Below the pieces are notes generated by a model, which was not told where the DNA came from, made no database searches, and saw nothing but the letters and a program-made list of their open reading frames with translations. The translations under genes and the position numbers were made by a program. From the NCBI RefSeq assembly GCF_025628885.1, contig NZ_JAOTIF010000014.1, positions 98,883 to 162,882 of the forward strand: 64,000 nucleotides of DNA, given 5' to 3'. This DNA comes from Paraflavisolibacter caeni (lineage in GTDB: Bacteria > Bacteroidota > Bacteroidia > Chitinophagales > Chitinophagaceae). Positions 44,136-53,356 of the stretch are shown here, piece by piece; position 1 is the first letter of the stretch; each line of letters starts with the position of its first letter.

Positions 44136-45509
44136 ATGAAGAAATTTATCTATATTCTGGTAGGGGTGCTCGGATTTGCACAGATTGGCCTTGCCCAAAA
44201 CAAAAAAATTGTTGCCGATAAAATCATAGGTATTGTAGGCGACCGCATTATCCTGCAATCTGACATAAAAAATGCCATCTCCGACATGCAGCGCCAGGGA
44301 GGCAACGTTCCTGAAAATGCAGAATGCATGCTCCTCGAACAAGCCCTGATCTCCAAGGTCATGATGCTCCAGGCCGAAAAAGACTCCCTCCCGGTTTCTG
44401 AAGAAGAAGTGGAAGCAGACCTCGACCTCAGGGTTCGTGAGTTCATCCGCATGTACGGTACCCAGCAGGCGCTGGAGGAAGTTGCAGGAAAAACCATCTA
44501 CCAGATCAAAGACGATGCGCGCGAATCTGTTAAAGAACGTAAACTCGCAGAAGCAATGCAGCGCAAGATCATGGAAGGTGTGAAGATCACCCCCACAGAA
44601 GTAAAAGCTTATTTCGATCGCATACCCAAAGACAGTCTGCCTTTTTACGAATCTGAATACGAGATCGGCCAGATCGTTGCCTATCCGAAAGCTTCCCGCG
44701 ACATGGAAAAGTACGTGATCGACGAACTGAACAACTATAAAAAACAGGTTGATTCAAGACTCACCACCTTCGACCAGCTGGCAAAACGCTACTCAGAAGA
44801 TCCGGGTTCAAAAGATAGAGGCGGTCAGTACCAGATCAACCGCAACGAAAAATCCTGGGATCCGGCTTTTATGGCAGGTGCCTTCAGGTTAAAGAATGGT
44901 GAAATTTCACCCGTTATCAAAACGAAGTTTGGCTACCACCTTATTCAAATGGTAGAACGCAATGGAGATGAAGCCATCGTCCGCCATATTCTTCGCATTC
45001 CCCCGGTAACCGATATCGAGGTGGCGGAAGCTACTTCCAAACTGGATTCTGTTCGGGCTAAACTGATTGCCGGTACTATAGACTTTCCGGTAGCCGCTGG
45101 TAAATACAGCGAAGACGAAGCAGCTAAATATGCCGGACCTTTTATCTCCGGCCGCTCCGGCTCCAGCTTTGTTACCATCGACGAATTGGATAAAGAATTG
45201 GTTGCCTCTCTTGATAAACTGAAAATTGGCGAGTTCTCCCAACCTTTAACTTTCACCGACGATCGCGGGAAAAAAGGTGTGCGCATTCTCTACTTGAAGT
45301 CCAGGACCCAGCCTCACCGCATGAACGTTAAAGATGATTATGATAAAATTGCACAACTAGCGCTGGAAGAAAAGAAATATGCAGCAATGGAAAAATGGAT
45401 GAACACACGCATCCCATCTTATCATATCATGATCGATTCACCCAATGCTGTATGTCCTCAATTACAAAAGTGGACATCTACTCCTAAACCAACAGCCAGC
45501 AATCAATAA
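44136..45509 (+). CDS. SurA-like periplasmic peptidyl-prolyl isomerase/chaperone
   Basis: This exported protein of 457 residues has a signal peptide (FIYILVGVLGFAQIGLAQ), an N-terminal SurA chaperone domain (VADKIIGIVGDRIILQSDIK) and two parvulin-type rotamase domains. The first is complete (about 175-275: YSEDPGSKDRGGQY, KTKFGYHLIQMVER) and the second is recognisable (about 280-385: VRHILRIPP, YSEDEAAKYAG). It assists folding of outer-membrane barrels. A good promoter precedes it and a terminator follows at 45532-45562. The upstream noncoding region carries the 254-nt repeat. Confidence 0.92.
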   Translation: MKKFIYILVGVLGFAQIGLAQNKKIVADKIIGIVGDRIILQSDIKNAISDMQRQGGNVPENAECMLLEQALISKVMMLQAEKDSLPVSEEEVEADLDLRVREFIRMYGTQQALEEVAGKTIYQIKDDARESVKERKLAEAMQRKIMEGVKITPTEVKAYFDRIPKDSLPFYESEYEIGQIVAYPKASRDMEKYVIDELNNYKKQVDSRLTTFDQLAKRYSEDPGSKDRGGQYQINRNEKSWDPAFMAGAFRLKNGEISPVIKTKFGYHLIQMVERNGDEAIVRHILRIPPVTDIEVAEATSKLDSVRAKLIAGTIDFPVAAGKYSEDEAAKYAGPFISGRSGSSFVTIDELDKELVASLDKLKIGEFSQPLTFTDDRGKKGVRILYLKSRTQPHRMNVKDDYDKIAQLALEEKKYAAMEKWMNTRIPSYHIMIDSPNAVCPQLQKWTSTPKPTASNQ

Positions 45510-45531
45510 AAACACAACGAATTCAACCTTC

Positions 45532-45562
45532 AAAAGCCTGCTCACCAAATGCAGGCTTTTTT
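45532..45562 (+). terminator. Terminator of the SurA-like gene
   Basis: AAAAGCCTGC (45532-45541) pairs perfectly with GCAGGCTTTT (45551-45560), followed by T residues. Confidence 0.9.
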
Positions 45563-45730
45563 ATTTCTACCCTATTCGTCATTCAAACCACTCGTCCCAA
45601 CCTAAGTATTTCCCCGTATTAGAAACAAATACATCAATATTTTCTTTTAATTGTGTAAGCCGCTTTTTAATTTCGGCTTCCCTTTGACGATATATGACCG
45701 AACCCCTCAATAACATTAAGATGTAATCCG

Positions 45731-48700
45731 ATGCTATCCTGTGCAACCTCTGCTCTTGAAATTGATGCTGAGAAGGTTAATTACCTTTCCTCATTTCATC
45801 AATTGCCCCTGTCCTGTTGGTTGGTCAGCCAAAAGGATTTAAAAATATTGGCCGCTAATCCTATGGCGGCAGCAGTTTACCAATACAGCGAAGCAGATTG
45901 GAACGGTCTCAATTTCATCAACCTTTTCGCATCAGTTACCCACGATCAGTTGCTCGTCTTCTTACAACAACCTTCCGAAAACGGTCAGATTTTCTTTATG
46001 CACAAAAAGGGAGGGGAGAAGCTCCTGGCAAAACTGTATGTATCCCAAAAGATCTACCAGGAACAACGGGTTTGGCAAATCACTGCAGTCAACGCTTCCA
46101 CAACAAGCATTTCGTTACAAAAAGACATGACAAACAGTATAGACCTGTACAAACTCTATATGCAAAGCCCGGAATGCACCTGGTGTTATGAGCTTGAAAT
46201 CCCGCTACCTGTTAAAAGCAATACCGCAGAATTGGTAAGCCATTTAGAAAAGTACGCCTATCTTATAGAATGTAACTACAATACGGCCCATCTGCTGGGG
46301 AAAAACTCACTATCTGAAATCATTGGTTTGCGACTCAACAGGGTCTTGGACTTTACACGGCCTGAAGTATCCGAAATATTCAGATCATTTGCTCAGAACA
46401 ATTACCGGCTAAGCAACGTAGAGTTGGATATAAAAGATCTGAACAACAATAATATAAACATTTCCAGCAACTTCTTTGGCGTCATTGAAGATGGTGCGCT
46501 GGTTAGAATCTGGGGCATCAACCTCAATATTACGGAAAGGAAAGAGGCCGAAAAGAAAATAAGACTGCTCGCCTGTCTGGTCGAAGAAACTTTCGACGTA
46601 TTATCCGCAATGGACCTGGATTGGAAACTTGTATCCTGGAACAAAGGCGCTGAGAAATTATTTAAAATTACCAGTAAAGAGATCATAGGTAAAAACATCC
46701 GCGAGTTCATTCCGGACTTTATCTATCGCAATACTTGCCGTGACGAAGTCCGCAGGATCTTAAATGAAACAGGCTTCTGGCAAGGTGAAATGTCATTCAC
46801 CCGTCCCGCAGATAAAAAGCTGATCACCCTTCAGGCCCATTTCAAACAATTAACTGACGAAAACGGCTCGTGCGCAGGCTACGTTTTTTCAGCTACAGAT
46901 ATTACAGAAAAAAAGGAATCGGAGCTGCAATTAAGGGAAACAGAAAACAGGTTTGTCGAAATTGCTGATTTCGCCCCTGTGATCATTTGGATGACGGATC
47001 ATCAAAACAAACTTACTTATGTAAACAAAGCCTGGCTACAATTCACGGGAATTTCATTGAAGGAAATGAAAGAGATAGGTTGGCACAACTTTATCCATCC
47101 TGATGACCTTGAAGCAGTAAAGCACATTTATGCAAAGAACATTCAAACGATTCAGCCCATAAATGCCGTCTACAGGCTTATGCATCATAGCGGTGAGTAC
47201 CGCTGGATCATGGACAAGGCTAAGCCAAGGATATTACAGGATGGCACGTTCATGGGTTATATTGGTTCAATTGTCGACATCCACGATCAAAAGATTAAAG
47301 AAGACCAGCTGCGTTACCAGGCCACTATGTTGGAGCATATCTCCGACGTGATCATCACTACCAACCTCGATCACCAGGTGTTATCATGGAATAATGTGGC
47401 AGAAGAGGTCATCGGGATCAAATCAGACGGCGTCAAAAGCAAATTGCTATACCAGTTTGTAAATTTTGATTCCGGGAAAACACACCTGCAGGTACTGGCA
47501 GAACTTTCAACCTCAGGCACTTGGAAAGGAGAAGTCTCTGTTACTAATCAATACAATGGTAATAAGAGACATTTCTTTTTCACAATGTCTTACCTCACAA
47601 ACAATGACGGGAAAAAAATCGCTATTATGAGCGTAGGCCGAGATATTACAGAGCGGAAAAAGGCAAGTGAGAAATTGATACAGAGTGAACAGTTTTACCG
47701 CAACCTGATTGCAGATTCTGCCAACGGCGTACTGATTACAGACGTCAATGGCACGCTTAAATTCGCTTCTAATGCTGTCCACAGCATTTTGGGATATGAC
47801 AGCGAAGAAGTCTTGGGAGTCAACTGTTTTGCTTTTATCCACCCTGAGGATACAGCCCTGGCCCAGGAATCTTTTCAGCGCGAAGTAAAAGAGAACCCTA
47901 TCGTTAAGTCTATCGAGATCCGTTTGAAAAAACGCAACGGAGAATGGCTATGGTGTCTTGTGCGCGGGCACAACCAGTTGCAGAACTCTTATGTTAAGGG
48001 CATCGTCATTTATTTCCACGATAATACAGCCAATAAAAAAGCTAGTGACGCATTGGTAGAGAGCGAACACCGCTTTCGTACGCTGATACGCGATATACAG
48101 GTAGGCGTGGTGCAGCTGGATGCAAGATCCCACGTCCTCCTGAGCAATAGAGCCATTCACGAAATGTTCCTCGTAACAGAAAATGAGATCCTGGGTAAAA
48201 GCATTTATTCCTTTGCAGGTGATGTTATTGATGAAAAAGGAGAACAGTTTGCTTTCGAGGATTGTCCCGTGTACAAAGCTACACATCATAAAACCCAGGT
48301 CAACGACGTGGTTATGGGCATTCTAAGGCCTAAGAGTGGAGATAGGATATGGGTCATGATGAACGCAGATCCCATCCTCGACGAGGCAGGTAACCTCTTG
48401 CAGGTGATATGCTCCATTAAAGACATCGGTGAGCGGAAAAAACTGGAAAACAAATTAATTGCAGAACAAATAAGCCACCAGAAGCAACTGACAAAGGCAA
48501 CCATCGACGGTCAGGAAAGAGAACGCAGGGAAATCGGCAAAGAATTGCACGACAACTTCGGCCAGCAATTAACAACGATAAAACTCTTCCTGGACATGGC
48601 CAAAAGCACGGCCGATGACAATACCAACGAAATGATCAGCCTGGCACTAAAGGGCGTTTCTGACGTTATCAATGGTATGCGCCAGATGTCTCGCAACATC

Positions 48701-49123
48701 ATGCCGCCAACCCTTGGCGACCTTGGCCTGATTGATTCCGTCTTCGACCTCATCGAAAGCATCAACCGCACACAGGCCATTAATATAGAATTCGACTTCT
48801 TCGAATTCCAGGAAATCTACCTGTCAGATAGCAAACAATTAATGACCTTCCGGATCATTCAGGAACAGCTGAACAACATTATCAAGCACGCCCAGGCAGA
48901 GAACGTAACCATCAAATTGTACAACAACGAATTCGAAACCTTCCTCGAAATCATAGACGACGGCAAAGGTTTCGACATCAACACCGTTAAAAAAGGTCTG
49001 GGCCTCGCCAACATAAGGAACCGTGCAGAGATCTTCAGCGGCACAGCCACCATCACCTCCTCCCCAGGTAATGGCTGCCATGTCATAGTCTATGTACCCA
49101 ACAAACAAGAACAGGTCCAATAA
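45731..49123 (+). CDS. Multi-PAS cytoplasmic sensor histidine kinase (HisKA_3 type)
   Basis: This 1130-residue protein has no signal peptide or membrane helix. About seven PAS/PAC modules fill residues 20-910, seen through repeated ends such as WGINLNITERKEAEKKI, VFSATDITEKKESE, SIVDIHDQKIKEDQ, MSVGRDITERKKASEK and CSIKDIGERKKLEN. The HisKA_3 motif ERERREIGKELHDNFGQQL has the phospho-His near 939, and an HATPase domain ends the protein (EQLNNIIKHAQAE, DDGKGFD, GLGLANIRNRAE). No response regulator is adjacent. Signals are unknown; PAS modules suggest redox, light or ligand sensing. Confidence 0.93.
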   Translation: MLSCATSALEIDAEKVNYLSSFHQLPLSCWLVSQKDLKILAANPMAAAVYQYSEADWNGLNFINLFASVTHDQLLVFLQQPSENGQIFFMHKKGGEKLLAKLYVSQKIYQEQRVWQITAVNASTTSISLQKDMTNSIDLYKLYMQSPECTWCYELEIPLPVKSNTAELVSHLEKYAYLIECNYNTAHLLGKNSLSEIIGLRLNRVLDFTRPEVSEIFRSFAQNNYRLSNVELDIKDLNNNNINISSNFFGVIEDGALVRIWGINLNITERKEAEKKIRLLACLVEETFDVLSAMDLDWKLVSWNKGAEKLFKITSKEIIGKNIREFIPDFIYRNTCRDEVRRILNETGFWQGEMSFTRPADKKLITLQAHFKQLTDENGSCAGYVFSATDITEKKESELQLRETENRFVEIADFAPVIIWMTDHQNKLTYVNKAWLQFTGISLKEMKEIGWHNFIHPDDLEAVKHIYAKNIQTIQPINAVYRLMHHSGEYRWIMDKAKPRILQDGTFMGYIGSIVDIHDQKIKEDQLRYQATMLEHISDVIITTNLDHQVLSWNNVAEEVIGIKSDGVKSKLLYQFVNFDSGKTHLQVLAELSTSGTWKGEVSVTNQYNGNKRHFFFTMSYLTNNDGKKIAIMSVGRDITERKKASEKLIQSEQFYRNLIADSANGVLITDVNGTLKFASNAVHSILGYDSEEVLGVNCFAFIHPEDTALAQESFQREVKENPIVKSIEIRLKKRNGEWLWCLVRGHNQLQNSYVKGIVIYFHDNTANKKASDALVESEHRFRTLIRDIQVGVVQLDARSHVLLSNRAIHEMFLVTENEILGKSIYSFAGDVIDEKGEQFAFEDCPVYKATHHKTQVNDVVMGILRPKSGDRIWVMMNADPILDEAGNLLQVICSIKDIGERKKLENKLIAEQISHQKQLTKATIDGQERERREIGKELHDNFGQQLTTIKLFLDMAKSTADDNTNEMISLALKGVSDVINGMRQMSRNIMPPTLGDLGLIDSVFDLIESINRTQAINIEFDFFEFQEIYLSDSKQLMTFRIIQEQLNNIIKHAQAENVTIKLYNNEFETFLEIIDDGKGFDINTVKKGLGLANIRNRAEIFSGTATITSSPGNGCHVIVYVPNKQEQVQ

Positions 49124-49125
49124 AA

Positions 49126-49170
49126 AATCATTTCCCTTCCCTTTCCTGGTGTATGGGAAGGGAAATGATT
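49126..49170 (+). terminator. 16-bp perfect hairpin after the PAS kinase gene
   Basis: AATCATTTCCCTTCCC (49126-49141) and GGGAAGGGAAATGATT (49155-49170) are exact complements with a 13-nt loop, starting 3 nt after the stop codon. There is no T tract, so it may protect the 3' end or terminate with help. Confidence 0.7.
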
Positions 49171-49307
49171 CCACCACACCCATATGCCATCGACCTGCCA
49201 ACCATTGTCCACCCCCTTACCACTCCAATTCAACTCCTCCTCCATTCTTCATTCCAATCATTCAGTTAAAACCTTCAACCAACAGTTCATCCTATCACAG
49301 AGTAGTT

Positions 49308-49315
49308 TAACTTTG
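49308..49315 (+). promoter_or_regulatory. Candidate -7 element for the PurF-like gene
   Basis: TAACTTTG, an exact TAnnTTTG, lies 19 nt before the ATG at 49335. No good TTTG is seen at the -33 position, so confidence is limited. Confidence 0.45.
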
Positions 49316-49334
49316 CGACTTCTCAAAAATTCTC

Positions 49335-51182
49335 ATGAGCGACGCGATAAAACACGAATGCGGTCTGGCATTCATCAGGCTAAGAAAATCTCTTTCCTAC
49401 TATCAGCAGAAATACCAAACAGTATTGTGGGGTCTCAACAAGATGTACCTGCTGATGGAAAAGCAGCACAACCGCGGCCAGGATGGCGCCGGTCTTGCCT
49501 CAGTCAAGCTAAACGTAGAACCCGGTTACCCCTTCCTTAACCGTATTCGTAGTAATCACCCGCAGCCCATTGCAGATATTTTCCGCCAGATTGGGCAGGA
49601 ATACGCAGAGCTTCAAAAGTATAATAACGATATAGGTAAACATCCTGGCTTGTTGAAAGGCCACTTGTCTCATTTAGGCGAACTGCTGCTCGGCCACCTG
49701 CGCTACGGCACCCAGGGAAAGAACAGCGTTGAATTCTGCCACCCATTCATCAAACGCAACACCATCCCTGCCCGCAACCTCGCACTGGCTGGAAACTTCA
49801 ACCTGATCAATACCGAAGAACTTTTCCAGTCCATAGGTATGGAACCCGGCGACTTCCAGCGCCAGAGCGACCTCGCAGCCTTGATGGAAGTTATCTACCA
49901 CTTCCTGGTAAAAGCCGATGAACTATCTCCCGGCAAAATGGACATTGTTACCGCCCTGAAAAGAGCACTGCCTATGTTCGACGGCGGTTTCCACGTGGGC
50001 GGCATCGTCGGTAATGGCATTGGCTTTGTGTTTCGTGATGCGCACGGTATCCGCCCTTCTTATTATTATATAAACGATGAAGTGATTGTGGCTGCCTCCG
50101 AAAGAGCTGCCATCCGCACCACTTTCAACGTAGGCGAAAATGAAGTACAAGAACTGATGCCCGGCCAGGCATTGATTGTATATGAAGATGGTTCTTTCCA
50201 GATAGAGCAGGTGCTGGAACCCAAAGAGCGCCGCGCGTGCAGCTTTGAACGCATCTATTTCTCCCGCGGTAGCGACGAAAAGATCTACCGCGAACGCAGT
50301 GCCCTCGGATATCACCTGAGCAAACCGGTACTGGAAGCAATTGACTACGACCTGAGAAACACGATCTTCTCATTCATCCCCAACACTGCCGAAGTCGCTT
50401 TCTATGGATTGATCAAAGGCTGCGAAGACTACCTGAACAAGATCAAAATAGAACGCATTCTGGCTTGGAATGGCAATGTCGATGCGGAAAAGTTATCAGA
50501 AATGATCAACCGTAAGATCCGTATGGAAAAGATCGCCATCAAGGACGTCAAGATGCGCACCTTCATCACCGAAGACGTAAGCCGTTCTGAAATGGTGCAG
50601 CACGTATACGACATCACCTACGGTACCGTTCGCAAAGACCTCGACACTTTGGTAGTCATTGACGACTCCATTGTCCGTGGTACTACGCTCAAAGAAAGTA
50701 TCGTGCGCATGCTCAGCCGCCTGTCGCCCAAACGTATTATCATTGTTTCCTCTGCGCCCCAGATCCGCTATCCAGACTGCTACGGAATCGACATGAGCAA
50801 ACTGGGTGATTTTATTGCATTCAACGCCGCTGTGGAACTCCTGAAGGAAAGAGGTAAAGAGGATACGCTGAAGGAACTCTACGATCAGTGTCTCCACCTT
50901 CTCCACAAAAATGAATTACATACGGTAAACGTGGTAAAGCAGGTCTATAAGAGCTTCACCAACGAGGAGATCACCAAAAAGATCGCAGAACTGATTGTTC
51001 CGGCAGACGTAGACCTCCCGGTTGATGTCATTTACCAGGGCATAGAAACCCTGCACATGGCCTGCCCTAACAACCTCGGCGACTGGTATTTCACCGGAAA
51101 CTATCCGACTCCCGGTGGCAATCGCGTAGTCAACAAAGCCTTCATGAACTACATGGAAGGCCGTAACGTTAGAGGTTACTAA
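49335..51182 (+). CDS. Amidophosphoribosyltransferase-like class II glutamine amidotransferase (long PurF paralogue)
   Basis: This 615-residue protein resembles PurF, which makes phosphoribosylamine from PRPP and glutamine in purine synthesis. The N-terminal amidotransferase domain has Cys9 in H-E-C-G-L-A-F, preceded by eight residues that could be a cleaved propeptide as in Bacillus PurF, then QHNRGQDGAG and GHLRYGTQGK. The PRPP-binding loop is VVIDDSIVRGTTLKES. It is over 100 residues longer than canonical PurF, mainly from inserts and a C-terminal extension (LHMACPNNLGDWYFTG). Bacteroidota carry such a paralogue beside a canonical PurF; its exact reaction is uncertain. It is monocistronic. 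Confidence 0.85.
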   Translation: MSDAIKHECGLAFIRLRKSLSYYQQKYQTVLWGLNKMYLLMEKQHNRGQDGAGLASVKLNVEPGYPFLNRIRSNHPQPIADIFRQIGQEYAELQKYNNDIGKHPGLLKGHLSHLGELLLGHLRYGTQGKNSVEFCHPFIKRNTIPARNLALAGNFNLINTEELFQSIGMEPGDFQRQSDLAALMEVIYHFLVKADELSPGKMDIVTALKRALPMFDGGFHVGGIVGNGIGFVFRDAHGIRPSYYYINDEVIVAASERAAIRTTFNVGENEVQELMPGQALIVYEDGSFQIEQVLEPKERRACSFERIYFSRGSDEKIYRERSALGYHLSKPVLEAIDYDLRNTIFSFIPNTAEVAFYGLIKGCEDYLNKIKIERILAWNGNVDAEKLSEMINRKIRMEKIAIKDVKMRTFITEDVSRSEMVQHVYDITYGTVRKDLDTLVVIDDSIVRGTTLKESIVRMLSRLSPKRIIIVSSAPQIRYPDCYGIDMSKLGDFIAFNAAVELLKERGKEDTLKELYDQCLHLLHKNELHTVNVVKQVYKSFTNEEITKKIAELIVPADVDLPVDVIYQGIETLHMACPNNLGDWYFTGNYPTPGGNRVVNKAFMNYMEGRNVRGY

Positions 51183-51242
51183 ACCAATACAGCTCAAGGC
51201 TCATAACAGCCTTCTAATAAATAAAAGAGCACTCAAACAATT

Positions 51243-51290
51243 CGGGTGATGAGATCGAAGGAGAACCCCTCCCCAAGATCTCATCACCCG
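51243..51290 (+). terminator. Hairpin after the PurF-like gene
   Basis: CGGGTGATGAGATC (51243-51256) and GATCTCATCACCCG (51277-51290) are exact complements; an inner GGAG/CTCC stem adds structure. No T tract follows. Confidence 0.65.
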
Positions 51291-51435
51291 GTATTGTTTA
51301 TAACCCGGAATTACCTATTCTCCTGTTCATCATACACTTTAAACACACATCCTCCCACACCGCTCCCTCTCAGCATTAACAGCAACTGTCCCTCCTCCTC
51401 TTTGAAATTCATCAATTTCCACTTAAGTTTAAAGT

Positions 51436-51936
51436 ATGAAAACACTCCTCTTAGTAAGACACGCCAAAAGCAATTGGAACGATCCCGGTATAGACGACAT
51501 TGATCGTCCACTCAACGACCGCGGAAAAGCAGATGCCCCAATCATGGCTAAACGCTTAAAAAATAAAGGCATCAAAATCGACACCTTTATCTCCAGCCCT
51601 GCCAAACGCGCCCAGCGCACAGCCCGTTTCTTCGCCGAAGAATACGGCTTAGATAAAAAGGATATTGTTATTGCAGATAAACTTTACATGGCTACCCCCT
51701 CCGCTTTTACAGAAGCCATCAGGGACATTAAAAACAAGCATGACGTAGCCATACTGTTCTCCCACAATCCCGGCATCACGGAGTTTGCCAACACTCTCTC
51801 GCAGGTCCGCATCGACGACATGCCTACCTGTTCCATCTTTGCAGTAACAGCAAATACCGACACCTGGGCCGACTTCGAACAAAGCGAAAAGAGCTTTCTA
51901 TTCTTCGATTACCCCAAAAACCCCATGGAAGCATAA
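51436..51936 (+). CDS. SixA-type histidine phosphatase
   Basis: This 166-residue protein of the RHG histidine phosphatase superfamily has the short SixA layout. The phospho-accepting His is in LLVRHAKSNW (about residue 9), the second Arg region is ISSPAKRAQRTARFF and the second catalytic His is in FSHNPGITEF. SixA dephosphorylates phosphohistidine, for instance in phosphorelay HPt domains or PTS proteins; the target here is unknown. It lies not far downstream of a large orphan histidine kinase, but no operon link is evident. Confidence 0.88.
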   Translation: MKTLLLVRHAKSNWNDPGIDDIDRPLNDRGKADAPIMAKRLKNKGIKIDTFISSPAKRAQRTARFFAEEYGLDKKDIVIADKLYMATPSAFTEAIRDIKNKHDVAILFSHNPGITEFANTLSQVRIDDMPTCSIFAVTANTDTWADFEQSEKSFLFFDYPKNPMEA

Positions 51937-52011
51937 CGAATCAACTGGCATAGAGCAAGCACCAATTACCAGCAACCAATGGTCCATTCACCATTGACTA
52001 TACACTGCTAC

Positions 52012-52902
52012 CTATTTCCGATTTACCAAATATACCCCGCTGAAAATCAACGCTGCAGCTAACAGCTTTTGAACGGTTAGTACTTCGGACAAAACAATCA
52101 TGGAAATGAGCACGGCAAAAAACGGTTGTGTGTAAATGTAAGTCCCGGTAACCCCGGCCCCAAGATGCTGCAGCCCATAAGCTGTAAAATAATAGGCCAG
52201 GAAAGTACCTGTAAAAACAATAGCGAATAGTGAAAGAAAATGTGTGGCATTGAATTGGCCCCATGGAATCTCACTGGCCTCATGCCAGCCGAAAGGCAGG
52301 ATCATCAAAAAGCCAAACACAAATACCCAACGGATAACGTGCAGGGGTGAATACGCGCGCATTAACGGCTTTACCAGTATAAAATAAGCGCCATACGATA
52401 TCGAATTGATCAAGATCAATAGATCACCAAGCAAATAATTCGAAGCATGTTGGCTGCTCTCCTTAGTAGCAACCAGCAACGCTGCTCCTGATATGCCCAG
52501 CAGCAATCCCGCGCCTTTAGCCAGGTTCAGCCGCTCCTTCAATGCCCAAAAAGCAATAACAGTAATCACCAGGGGTGTTGCAAGCACGAGCAGAGAGGCA
52601 TGGATGGTAGAAGTGAGTGTAATACCTTTAATAAAAAGTGTTTGGTTGATGGCCACTCCTGTAAGTCCGCACAACAGAAATCGCCCGATATGCTGCTTTT
52701 GTATGCGGGCTGAGGTCTTACTCATTAACCACATGATCCAAAACAGGATAAGGCTTCCCCCCACCCTTGCCACGTTAAGAGCATAAGGTCTGATGAGTGC
52801 GGGAGAAATATATTTGATGAAAGTATAGTTTGCCGCAAAAAAGAAATTAGTCCCTAAAACCGCCAGGTGTGCTTTTGTAGTCGTTTTCACAATGAGGCGC
52901 AA
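52012..52902 (-). CDS. EamA/DMT family transporter
   Basis: This 296-residue inner-membrane protein has ten predicted helices in two EamA repeats. Repeat 1 contains LNVARVGGSLILFWIMW and ends with VFWALKERLNLAKGAGLLLG-type sequence; repeat 2 contains AYFILVKPLMRAYSPLHVIR and ends ISMIVLSEVLTVQKLLAAAL. Such proteins export amino acids, nucleosides or other metabolites. The N-terminal region is 23 nt from the third copy of the repeat family (52925-53153), so its promoter must lie in or near those repeats. Confidence 0.9.
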   Translation of the reverse strand: MRLIVKTTTKAHLAVLGTNFFFAANYTFIKYISPALIRPYALNVARVGGSLILFWIMWLMSKTSARIQKQHIGRFLLCGLTGVAINQTLFIKGITLTSTIHASLLVLATPLVITVIAFWALKERLNLAKGAGLLLGISGAALLVATKESSQHASNYLLGDLLILINSISYGAYFILVKPLMRAYSPLHVIRWVFVFGFLMILPFGWHEASEIPWGQFNATHFLSLFAIVFTGTFLAYYFTAYGLQHLGAGVTGTYIYTQPFFAVLISMIVLSEVLTVQKLLAAALIFSGVYLVNRK

Positions 52903-52924
52903 AGCTAATGCAGAATCAGGAGTT

Positions 52925-53153
52925 AAATGACCACTTTTGACCTGTCTTGTCCACCCCGACTACATACATCCTCGTTGCTGAAGCATACTTGGAGTATGGA
53001 TACTCCCTACCTACTCCATATCTAAGCCGTACTTAAGCCGTACCATAGCCGTACTTAAGGCTAGGCTACTTCGACCATCCTTCGACCATCCTTCGATCAT
53101 CCTTCGACTATCTTTCGACCATCTTTCGACCATCTTTCGACTATGCTTCGATC
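52925..53153 (-). repeat. Third, gene-less member of the repeat family
   Basis: AAATGACCACTTTTG at 52925-52939 corresponds to the motif at 43649-43663. It is followed by eight consecutive 11-mers at 52980-53067 (GAAGCATACTT, GGAGTATGGAT, ACTCCCTACCT, ACTCCATATCT, AAGCCGTACTT, AAGCCGTACCA, TAGCCGTACTT, AAGGCTAGGCT). After a 1-nt slip come seven more at 53069-53145 and a partial eighth. No paralogue of the 42963 gene is attached. Confidence 0.8.
53069..53153. repeat. 11-nt tandem repeat YTTCGAYYATC
   Basis: Seven adjacent units: CTTCGACCATC twice, CTTCGATCATC, CTTCGACTATC, TTTCGACCATC twice, TTTCGACTATG, then a partial CTTCGATC. Only transitions and end changes differ among units. The array belongs to the larger 11-nt periodic region starting at 52980. 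Confidence 0.95.
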
Positions 53154-53356
53154 TGAATGGAGCAACTGCTCATAAAGAAGGGGAAAACAACCTACAGGCA
53201 GAACGCCCTAAAAAGCTCTGAACGGAGTCAATGGAGCTGGTCCTAAAGATACAAAACCAACCCCCATCCTCCAAGTTTTGCCCCCCCAACTTCAAACTTC
53301 AAACTCCAAACTTCCAACTCCATACCTCAATACCCCATTCGTCATTCCCCAGGCTC
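53154..53356. other. Intergenic, C/A-rich, no gene recognised
   Basis: After the tandem array the sequence becomes C- and A-rich, with short slippery repeats such as ACTTCAAACTTCAAACTCC around 53290-53330. A 72-codon ORF here has a biased composition and no motif, and I do not call it. Confidence 0.5.

Noticed and set aside
45579..45716. 45-codon minus-strand ORF ending GKYLGWDEWFE
   Set aside because: It looks protein-like, but it runs antisense into the PAS kinase start and has no upstream signals or known family; kept only as a note.
53069..53153. CRISPR array
   Set aside because: The repeats are 11 nt, contiguous and without spacers, and no cas gene is present.
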